In this document: one piece after another, positions 42,643 through 49,429 of the stretch
How positions within the stretch are numbered: position 1 is the stretch's first letter
Layout of the letters: each line of letters begins with the position of its first letter
Origin: Pontibacter actiniarum
Lineage (GTDB): Bacteria > Bacteroidota > Bacteroidia > Cytophagales > Hymenobacteraceae
Direction: 5' to 3'
Assembly (NCBI RefSeq): GCF_003585765.1
Contig: NZ_CP021235.1
Coordinates: 1,302,001-1,366,000, forward strand
Length of the DNA stretch: 64,000 bases
Program-made: the position numbers and the translations under genes
The notes under the pieces: generated by a model
The model's database searches: none
What the model saw: only the letters and a program-made list of their open reading frames with translations
Told to the model about the DNA's origin: nothing

Positions 42643-44832
42643 TTCTACTTCTTCCGTTTTCACTTTAATATCGGTTCCCAGGCGCTGCAGGTAAGCGATC
42701 AGGGCTACGATCTCCTTCTCAGGCTTCACTTCCAGGCCTTCTTTGGCCAGGTCTGCTGAGATGCCTCTGGCCTGCTCCATGAGCTCTTCGTTGGCGTTGG
42801 CGATGTACTCCTCTTCGTAAGGAACGCCCAGCTTTTTCAGCGTTTCCAGTTTGGCCTGCGTAGTGCTCTGGTCAATCTCCTGCTCAAACAGCCAAGGGTA
42901 AGCCGGCATGATAGAGCCTGGTGACATTGAGGTTGGGTCCATCATGTGGTGGTAGTGCCAGGAGTGCGGGTACTTGCCGCCTACGCGGTGAAGGTCCGGA
43001 CCGGTACGCTTGGAGCCCCACAGGAAGTTGTGGTCGTACACAAACTCACCCGCTTTAGAGTACTCGCCGTAGCGCTCTGTCTCTGATCTGAACGGTCGCA
43101 CCATTTGGGTGTGGCAGTTAACGCAACCCTCTTTTATGTACAGGTCGCGGCCCTGCAGTTCCAGCGAAGTATAAGGCTTCACGCTGGCAATGGTCGGCAC
43201 GTTTGATTTGATCACGAAGGTTGGAATAAACTCTACCAGACCGCCGATCAGGATCGCAACCGTAGCGAAGATGGCCATTTGAGTAGGGCGTTTCTCAATC
43301 CAGCTGTGCCAGTGGCCGGCGTTGTTGCTGGCAGTAGGCACTACTACCGGAGCCTCTGTGCGCTCGTTGGCAACCAGTTTGCCAGACTTGGCAGTTTTTA
43401 TCAGGTTGTACACCATCAGGAACACGCCGCTCAGGTAAAGCACCCCGCCGATACCGCGCAGGTAGTACATCGGCACGATCTGCAGCACAGTCTCCAGGAA
43501 GTTAGGATACTGCAGCATGCCTTCTTCTGAGAACTGTTTCCACATCAGGCCTTGGGTAAAGCCTGCCCAGTACATCGGGATGGCGTAGAAGAGGATACCT
43601 AGGGTGCCCAACCAGAAGTGTGTGTTGGCAAGTTTAACAGAGTACAGCGGTGTTTTGTACAGGCGTGGGAACAGCCAGTACAGCATGGCGAAGGTCAGGA
43701 AGCCGTTCCAGCCAAGAGCACCTACGTGTACGTGTGCTACAATCCAGTCAGTAAAGTGGGCAATGGCGTTTACGTTTTTCAGCGACAGCATCGGGCCTTC
43801 GAACGTAGCCATACCGTAGGCTGTGATGGCCACCACCATAAATTTCAGGATCGGGTTCTCACGTACTTTATCCCAGGCGCCGCGCAGCGTCAGCAAACCG
43901 TTGATCATACCACCCCAGCTCGGGGCAAGCAGCATCACAGAGAAAACCACACCCAGCGACTGTGCCCAGTCAGGCAGCGACGTATACAGCAAGTGGTGCG
44001 GGCCCGCCCAGATGTAGATAAAGATCAGGGACCAGAAGTGAATGATGGACAGGCGGTAAGAGTAAACCGGGCGGTTGGCCGCTTTAGGCAGGAAGTAGTA
44101 CATCAGGCCCAGGAACGGCGTTGTCAGGAAGAACGCCACCGCGTTGTGGCCATACCACCACTGCACCAGCGCATCCTGTACACCGGCGTAGCCAGAGTAG
44201 CTTTTCAGGAAGTTCACCGGCATCTCGTACGAGTTCACGATGTGCAGCACGGCCACTGTCAGGAAAGTAGCGATGTAGAACCAGATGGCTACGTACAGGT
44301 GCTTCTCCCGGCGCTTGGCAATCGTACCGAACATGTTCCAGCCGAACACCACCCATATCAGGGTGATAGCTATGTCGATAGGCCACTCCAGCTCAGCATA
44401 TTCTTTAGAGGTGGTAAAGCCCAACGGAAGCGTGATAACGGCAGAAACGATGATGAGCTGCCAGCCCCAGAAGTTGATTTTACTGAGCCAGTCGCTGTAC
44501 ATACGCGTTTTGCAGAGGCGCTGCAGCGAGTAGTACACGCCCATAAAGATGGCGTTGCCCACAAAGGCGAAGATCACCGCATTGGTGTGCAGTGGTCTGA
44601 TACGGCCGAACGTAGTATACTGCGTGCCCATGTTCAGCTCAGGCCGAGCCAACTGAAACGCGATCAGCGTTCCGATCAGCATGCCGGCGATACCCCAGAA
44701 TACCGTGGCGATACCAAAATCCCGAACAATCTTGTTGTCATAAAAGAATGTGTCGGTCGCCCCCGGGTCTTTACCTTTCGGCACGACCCTGTCCGGAGCA
44801 TTTTCTAAGACTTCTGCTACATTAGTTGACAT
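42640..44832 (-). CDS. ccoNO: cbb3 oxidase subunits I and II fused (CcoNO)
   Basis: A 730-residue fusion of the catalytic haem-copper subunit and the monohaem subunit. The CcoN part (about 1-480) has 12-14 helices with conserved histidines in VHVGALGWNGF, WAGPHHLLY and FWLGTLG, which ligate the haems and CuB. The CcoO part (about 520-730) begins with an anchor helix and has one haem site, CVNCHTQMVRP, plus the axial methionine region MSPGSIMPAYPWLF. The start is the ATG for MSTNVAEVLENAPDRV (44832); an upstream extension to 44934 has no family resemblance. It reduces O2 to water and pumps protons, and has high O2 affinity. Confidence 0.93.
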   Translation of the reverse strand: MSTNVAEVLENAPDRVVPKGKDPGATDTFFYDNKIVRDFGIATVFWGIAGMLIGTLIAFQLARPELNMGTQYTTFGRIRPLHTNAVIFAFVGNAIFMGVYYSLQRLCKTRMYSDWLSKINFWGWQLIIVSAVITLPLGFTTSKEYAELEWPIDIAITLIWVVFGWNMFGTIAKRREKHLYVAIWFYIATFLTVAVLHIVNSYEMPVNFLKSYSGYAGVQDALVQWWYGHNAVAFFLTTPFLGLMYYFLPKAANRPVYSYRLSIIHFWSLIFIYIWAGPHHLLYTSLPDWAQSLGVVFSVMLLAPSWGGMINGLLTLRGAWDKVRENPILKFMVVAITAYGMATFEGPMLSLKNVNAIAHFTDWIVAHVHVGALGWNGFLTFAMLYWLFPRLYKTPLYSVKLANTHFWLGTLGILFYAIPMYWAGFTQGLMWKQFSEEGMLQYPNFLETVLQIVPMYYLRGIGGVLYLSGVFLMVYNLIKTAKSGKLVANERTEAPVVVPTASNNAGHWHSWIEKRPTQMAIFATVAILIGGLVEFIPTFVIKSNVPTIASVKPYTSLELQGRDLYIKEGCVNCHTQMVRPFRSETERYGEYSKAGEFVYDHNFLWGSKRTGPDLHRVGGKYPHSWHYHHMMDPTSMSPGSIMPAYPWLFEQEIDQSTTQAKLETLKKLGVPYEEEYIANANEELMEQARGISADLAKEGLEVKPEKEIVALIAYLQRLGTDIKVKTEEVE

Positions 44833-44939
44833 GTGCGGTGTCCTCCATTTGTTAAAGTGTTGTATGTGATTTGTTGTGTGATTTCTCTGGTACTGCTGGC
44901 TTCCGTTCGGAGCAAGGCGGCACGTCATTTTCAACAGTT

Positions 44940-45004
44940 CAAAATTGCGCAGGAATGCGTTTCTAAAAGATGACGAATGTCACTCGGGTAAGTGATTGAT
45001 ATCA
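44940..45004 (-). promoter_or_regulatory. ccoNO promoter with tandem FNR-like sites (22/33 geometry)
   Basis: Proximal palindrome TGACGAATGTCA 44971-44982; distal TGATTGATATCA 44993-45004; centres 22 bp apart. The minus-strand box CAATTTTG (44940-44947) differs from TAnnTTTG at one base and its centre is 33 bp from that of the proximal site. The transcript would have a leader of about 100 nt. Positions correspond to activators near -41 and -63. Confidence 0.75.
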
Positions 45005-45180
45005 GCTGAGGCCGCAGGAAGGCCTCTGGTGCCGGTTATAAGTGGATTTGCTGCAACGGGACAGCGAAGGGGAAATGAAAAATCCACAGGAAAATGCGGA
45101 AGACATTTGACCTGGCACGGCGTTCAAAAGCATCTCTCAGCTTAGAGCTATACTTTAACCATGTCCCTTTTTTACACGAC

Positions 45181-45223
45181 AGGGCAAGGTGGTACGGCTG
45201 CTGTAGCCGTACCACCTTGCCCT
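45181..45223 (-). terminator. 19-bp perfect stem-loop after ccoS
   Basis: Arms 45181-45199 and 45205-45223, 5-nt loop GCTGT, no mismatch. On the minus strand the stem lies about 30 bp after the ccoS stop, but the bases that follow (GTCGTGTAAAAAAGG) do not form a U-tract. It is either a Rho-type or stability hairpin for the ccoI-ccoS message. Confidence 0.55.
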
Positions 45224-45251
45224 ACAGCGGTTGTGAGGAATGAATAGCCAG

Positions 45252-45431
45252 CTACGCCTTCTTCGGCTCTGTGCCGCCGCTTTTGGAGGCAGGTTCATTT
45301 TCGAACAGCATACGGACGGCGGGTGTATAGTCATCCTCGTACTGGCCGGATTTTACGGCCCACAGAAACGCGGCCAGAAATCCGCTGGCTACTGTTACAC
45401 TGATACCGATAAGTAAGAATATGATAAACAT
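45252..45431 (-). CDS. ccoS: cbb3 oxidase maturation protein CcoS
   Basis: A 59-residue protein missed by longer length cut-offs. It reads MFIIFLLIGISVTVASGFLA, then AFLWAVKSGQYEDDYTPAVR and a polar tail ending EPKKA. The opening hydrophobic helix and the F-x-W-A-x-x-x-G-Q-Y/F-x-D-x-x-x-P segment are the CcoS signature. CcoS is required for haem and copper insertion into CcoN. It lies 57 bp after ccoI, in the usual ccoI-ccoS order, and is followed by a strong stem-loop. Confidence 0.85.
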   Translation of the reverse strand: MFIIFLLIGISVTVASGFLAAFLWAVKSGQYEDDYTPAVRMLFENEPASKSGGTEPKKA

Positions 45432-45488
45432 GGTTGTTGGCGGTTAAGGTATGTATACTTGTTAAGTGTAGCAACAGCAGCGCAGCGG

Positions 45489-47897
45489 CTATAGACCGGC
45501 TTTCCTGGCCGCAAAGCGCACCGACAGCGTTGCAAAAAGGATGACACTGATCGAGCTGATCGGCATAAGTATGGCCGAGATGATCGGGGTGAACAGCCCC
45601 TGCACAGCCAGTGTAAGCCCCACCACATTATAGATCAGCGATACGGCAAAGCTGGCCAGGATGATGTTCATGCTCTTTTTGGAGAAACCGATGAAGCGGC
45701 TCAGCTTATCAAAGGCGGTGGCATCCAGGATGGCGTCGCAGGAGGGCGAGAAGTTGGTGATGCTGTTGGTGAGCGCAATGCCGGCGTCGCTCTGCTTCAG
45801 GGCACCGGCATCGTTCAGGCCGTCTCCCACCATCAGCACGTGGCGCTGCTGGTTTTTCAGGCTCTTGATGTACTCCAGCTTCTGCACCGGCGACTGGTTA
45901 AAGTTAAGTTCAGCCTCCTCACCCAGCAGTTCCCGCAGCCGGGCCGCCTCATGGTCGTTGTCGCCGGAAAGTACGGCCAGCTTATCGATGTGCAGCCCTT
46001 GCAGTACCTCCTTCAGGCCCTGGCGGTACACGTTAAAGAAGGTGTAGTAACCTAGCACAACACCATCCACCGATACATAAACGGTTGTTTTAAGGGCATC
46101 CTTTTCCTGGGAGGTGTTTACGCCCAAGTATGCTGCCGAACCGACGCGCACGAAATGGCCGTTTACTTCGCCTGCCACCCCTTTGCCTGCAAACTCCTGA
46201 AAGCCCTGCACCTCCAGCGTGTCTCCCTGTATGAAATGGAAAATACGCTGGCTAAGCGGGTGCGTGGAGTGGCTCAGCACAGATTTTATACTTTGCTCCT
46301 GCGCCGGCGTAAGCACTTTGCCTGTGTAGCTAACCTCGGCCGCGCTTGGCTCCGTCAGAGTTCCGGTCTTATCAAACACCACGGTGTCTATTTTAGCCAG
46401 AGTCTCCACAACGCTGGTGTTTTTGAGGAAGAACTTGTTTTTGCCAAAGATACGGAGGGTGTTACCGTGTACGAACGGCGTAGACAGGGAAAGGGCGCAT
46501 GGGCAGGCAATGATCAATACCGAGGTAAAGGCCTTCATGGCCATGCTCGTGTCGCGCGGCACCCAGTACACCAGGGCGCCCGCCGCTACCAGCAATGTAA
46601 CGATGATAAACCACTTGCCGGCAACGTTGGCGTAGCTTTCCATACTTTGCTCTTCGTTTTTGGAGAACACGCTGTTGTTCCAGAGCTGTGTCAGGTAGCC
46701 TTGCGACACCTCCTTCACTACCTCCAGCTCCACGCTCTCTCCTACCTGGCGGCCGCCGGCGTAAATCACCTCGCCCACCACCTTCTCTACCGGCTCCGAC
46801 TCCCCACTCACAAAGCTGTAGTCAATCATGGCGGTGCCGTGCAGCAGCATGGCGTCGGCGGGTATCAGCTCCTGGTTACGGATGCGGATGCGGTCGCTCA
46901 CCTTCAGGTTACGCACCGCCACCGACTCCTCCTCACCGTTCTCCTTCAGTACCGTTACCGACACCGGGAAATAGGAGGTATAGTCCCTGTCAAAAGAAAG
47001 TGTGTCATAGGTCTTTTGCTGAAAGTACTTGCCGATCAGCATGAAGAACACCAGCCCGGTAAAAGAGTCCAGGTAGCCTGCCCCAGTGTTGGTTAGTATT
47101 TGGTAAAGGCTCGTGATGAAGAGCGCGAGCAAGCCTGTGGCAATGGGTAGGTCAATGTTGATCATGTGCTGGCGAATGCCCTGCCAGGCCGACTCAAAAA
47201 AGCCACGGGCACTGTAGAAAAACACCGGCAGCGACAGCAGCACGCTCAGGTAGCCGAAAAAGCGGCCGTAATCGCGCTGCACTTCCTCGCCCAGTGCCAG
47301 GTAGTCCGGAAAGGCCAGCAGCATCACATTGCCGAAGCAGAAGCCGGCAATGCCAAGCTTATAAATAAGTGAGTAGTTCTTCTTTGTTTCCTTCTTCCCG
47401 TCAGTGTCGGCCAGGGTAATGGCCGGCTCATAGCCTATCTGCGCCAGCAGCTCTACCACCTGGCGCAGCGAGGTTTTCTGGTGAAAATAAGTTAGCGACA
47501 CCTCCTTGCGCAGGAAGTTCACAGTAGACTCGGCAACGCCAGGATTAAGCTTAAACAGGTTCTCTAGCAGCCAGATACAAGAGCTGCAGTGCATCTGCGG
47601 AACATAGAAAGTCAGTTTGCAGATGCTGTCGTTCTTAAAGTTGATGAGCTGCGCCTCCACCCCTGCGTCATCCAGGTAGGCAAATCGCGCCTGCGCCAGG
47701 GGCTGCTTCCCGGAAATGCCCGGGTTATCCTCCAGCGAGTAATAGGTGCAGAGGTTGTTCTCTTCCAGTAGCTCGTATACGCTTTTGCAGCCGGCACAGC
47801 AGAATGACTTGTCATGTGCGATAATCAGCTCATCCACGCAGGAGTCGCCACAGTGGTAACAGGTTTGAATCTTTGTTTGGAGTGCGGTTTCCATCAC
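45489..47897 (-). CDS. ccoI: Copper-translocating P1B-type ATPase, CcoI/FixI-like
   Basis: An 802-residue heavy-metal pump that supplies copper for CcoN. An N-terminal cysteine cluster (CYHCGDSC ... CCAGC) is followed by an HMA domain with MHCSSC near residue 97. There are eight membrane helices with the CPC ion motif in IIACPCALSLS. The phosphorylation site DKTGTLT, the HP motif SHSTHPLSQRI and the hinge GDGLND are all present. The combination of N-terminal zinc-finger-like metal domain plus HMA plus CPC is typical of FixI. It is expressed from the paired-site promoter it shares with the divergent gene at 48085. Confidence 0.92.
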   Translation of the reverse strand: MMETALQTKIQTCYHCGDSCVDELIIAHDKSFCCAGCKSVYELLEENNLCTYYSLEDNPGISGKQPLAQARFAYLDDAGVEAQLINFKNDSICKLTFYVPQMHCSSCIWLLENLFKLNPGVAESTVNFLRKEVSLTYFHQKTSLRQVVELLAQIGYEPAITLADTDGKKETKKNYSLIYKLGIAGFCFGNVMLLAFPDYLALGEEVQRDYGRFFGYLSVLLSLPVFFYSARGFFESAWQGIRQHMINIDLPIATGLLALFITSLYQILTNTGAGYLDSFTGLVFFMLIGKYFQQKTYDTLSFDRDYTSYFPVSVTVLKENGEEESVAVRNLKVSDRIRIRNQELIPADAMLLHGTAMIDYSFVSGESEPVEKVVGEVIYAGGRQVGESVELEVVKEVSQGYLTQLWNNSVFSKNEEQSMESYANVAGKWFIIVTLLVAAGALVYWVPRDTSMAMKAFTSVLIIACPCALSLSTPFVHGNTLRIFGKNKFFLKNTSVVETLAKIDTVVFDKTGTLTEPSAAEVSYTGKVLTPAQEQSIKSVLSHSTHPLSQRIFHFIQGDTLEVQGFQEFAGKGVAGEVNGHFVRVGSAAYLGVNTSQEKDALKTTVYVSVDGVVLGYYTFFNVYRQGLKEVLQGLHIDKLAVLSGDNDHEAARLRELLGEEAELNFNQSPVQKLEYIKSLKNQQRHVLMVGDGLNDAGALKQSDAGIALTNSITNFSPSCDAILDATAFDKLSRFIGFSKKSMNIILASFAVSLIYNVVGLTLAVQGLFTPIISAILMPISSISVILFATLSVRFAARKAGL

Positions 47898-47920
47898 GAA
47901 TCTTCATTAAGGTTCTCATA

Positions 47921-48016
47921 CAAAGGTAGATGGAGCCGCTTGCAGAAAAGATGATGAATGTCAGTTAAGGATGTGATACATGTCAGTGTTTTAGAGCACA
48001 GATAGGGAGAAATTTG
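47921..48016. promoter_or_regulatory. Divergent ccoI / membrane-protein promoters with tandem FNR-like sites
   Basis: Sites TGATGAATGTCA 47952-47963 and TGATACATGTCA 47974-47985, centres 22 bp apart. On the minus strand TACCTTTG (47921-47928, exact TAnnTTTG) is centred 33 bp from the first site. On the plus strand GAAATTTG (48009-48016, one mismatch) is centred 33 bp from the second site. One pair of sites can therefore serve both genes. Confidence 0.75.
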
Positions 48017-48084
48017 CTTTTGTAAACATCGATGAAAATCAGCCTGAGCATAGCCTGTTGCTTTCTCTGGAGCTGGAAACCGGC

Positions 48085-48561
48085 ATGAAAAAGCAGACTT
48101 TACAGCTGATGATGGTAATGGCCGCCTTTGTATGGGCTGGCATGGTGGCAGGAATATCTTTCCTGGAGGCCCCTGTAAAGTTTACAGCCCCGCACGTTAC
48201 CCTGGAGATCGGGCTCGGCATCGGGAGGCTGGTGTTCGGTTACCTCAACAAGGTGGAGTTGGTGCTGTGCGCCGCGGTGTTTTTAGGGGCCCTCTACAGC
48301 CAGTCAACAGGCAAAGTGTGGCTGTGGGTTTTGTCGCTAACAAGCTTGCTGCTGCTGCAGTCCTTCTGGCTGCTGCCTGCGCTGGATGTGCGGGCACTGG
48401 CTATACTTGCCGGGCAGGACCCCGGGGAGAGTGTGCTGCACCTTGTGTACGTGGCGCTGGAAATAGTTAAGCTTGTGTTGCTGCTTAGTACCGGGTGCAT
48501 GGTTTTCGTTGCGGCCCTGAAGCAGGAGCAGCAGTTAAGGTATAAAAAGTTTAGTGTTTAG
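48085..48561 (+). CDS. Unknown four-helix membrane protein, cbb3-regulon neighbour
   Basis: A 158-residue protein starting at ATG 48085 (MKKQTLQLMMVM); a longer version from 48058 would add nine polar residues. Four hydrophobic helices at about residues 5-30, 50-70, 75-98 and 118-145. The first loop reads SFLEAPVKFTAPHVTLEIGL. The layout is superficially like DUF4149/TMEM205 proteins, but I would not assign it. Its promoter shares the tandem FNR-like sites with divergent ccoI at the same 33-bp spacing, which places it in the predicted micro-oxic regulon. It is followed by a terminator. Confidence 0.6.
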   Translation: MKKQTLQLMMVMAAFVWAGMVAGISFLEAPVKFTAPHVTLEIGLGIGRLVFGYLNKVELVLCAAVFLGALYSQSTGKVWLWVLSLTSLLLLQSFWLLPALDVRALAILAGQDPGESVLHLVYVALEIVKLVLLLSTGCMVFVAALKQEQQLRYKKFSV

Positions 48562-48607
48562 TTAAGTATAAATGGTGTTACGTGTCGTATAGACCATGCG
48601 AGCGTAG

Positions 48608-48636
48608 AAAGGCAGACTGTGATGCAGTCTGCCTTT
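48608..48636 (+). terminator. Terminator after the 48085 membrane-protein gene
   Basis: Perfect 12-bp stem, arms 48608-48619 and 48625-48636, 5-nt loop, ending CTTTTGTT. Confidence 0.75.
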
Positions 48637-48770
48637 TGTTATTTATACGTGTGCGAGATGTTTAAACCGTTTGAGTGACAGATTGTATCGGCGCAGTAAG
48701 CTCTCCGGTCGGTCCTTTCGCTGTTTCTGCCTTCCTGTGCCTCCTGTGGTTTGCCAGAAGCTTGAAAGCC

Positions 48771-48808
48771 GTCGGGGCCCGGGCAGATTGATCTACCCGG
48801 GCCCCGAC
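48771..48808 (-). terminator. GC-rich near-perfect palindrome downstream of the azurin-like gene
   Basis: 13-bp perfect arms 48771-48783 and 48796-48808. The inner 12 bases pair almost completely as well, giving a nearly loop-free 38-nt palindrome. It lacks a T tract after it on the minus strand, so a terminator role is only probable. Confidence 0.5.
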
Positions 48809-48832
48809 TACTTTCCTATTATTATATCGCTT

Positions 48833-49381
48833 TTACTTTACCAGCAGCACCCCGTTCATCTTTTCCCAATGTCCCGGGTAGGTGCAGACAAAATCATACG
48901 TGCCTGGCTTTGTGGGTGCCGTAAACTCCAGCTCCACGGTCTGGCCGGGCAGTGCCATGGGCGTGGCGGCAATCACCAGCTTGCTGTCAGGAACGTAGCT
49001 GCCGGAGGCGCCTACCTCGGCTGCGGCGAGGGCGACTTCCTTATACTTGCCGGGCTCTGTAAAGACCACGTTGTGCACCATGGGCATGTCTATCCCTTCG
49101 TTCACGAGGTTTAGTTTAACCAGAGCGCCCGCCTTTACCTCTAAGGTGTCTTTGCTGTACCTGATCTCCTCCAGCGTGTTGCCGAGGGCGTGTAAGTTCA
49201 GCTCCTGTACTGGCTGCAGCGTCGTGTCCTGGTCCTCCACCAGAGGGGCGCTGGCCGCAGTGGCGGTGTCCTTCAAAGGATCGCTTACGTCCAGATCGCC
49301 TTCTGCTTCGGGGGGGCTGCAGCCCCAGAAAAGCGACAGCGCTAGCAGCAGCGACAGTATGTTAATCCAGTTCTTTTTCAT
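48833..49381 (-). CDS. Azurin/plastocyanin-like copper lipoprotein
   Basis: A 182-residue lipoprotein (lipobox FWGC, C20) with a spacer of about 40 residues, then a cupredoxin fold. The type 1 copper ligands are visible: H in MVHNVVF, and C, H and M in VCTYPGHWEKMNG. The C-x4-H-x3-M spacing (C near 166, H near 171, M near 175) is close to that of azurin (C112, H117, M121). Such proteins act as periplasmic electron shuttles, and the cbb3 cytochrome oxidase locus is about 3.7 kb away. It lies 48 bp downstream of the L,D-transpeptidase gene on the same strand. Confidence 0.85.
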   Translation of the reverse strand: MKKNWINILSLLLALSLFWGCSPPEAEGDLDVSDPLKDTATAASAPLVEDQDTTLQPVQELNLHALGNTLEEIRYSKDTLEVKAGALVKLNLVNEGIDMPMVHNVVFTEPGKYKEVALAAAEVGASGSYVPDSKLVIAATPMALPGQTVELEFTAPTKPGTYDFVCTYPGHWEKMNGVLLVK

Positions 49382-49429
49382 GTGCTTCTCTCAAAGTAAA
49401 GGGGGCAGCTTTGCGGCTGCTCCGGTTTC

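Larger units (their letters stand above)
44833..45251. other. 419-bp region between ccoS and ccoNO
   Basis: Holds the ccoN promoter (44940-45004), a 19-bp hairpin (45181-45223) just downstream of ccoS on the minus strand, and one TATACTT word near 45150. No open reading frame of protein-like composition was seen. Confidence 0.6.

Noticed and set aside
43618-44808. Open frame of about 396 codons opposite ccoNO
   Set aside because: Same reasoning: His/Arg/Gln-rich product, no motif, exact antisense of the conserved CcoN helices.
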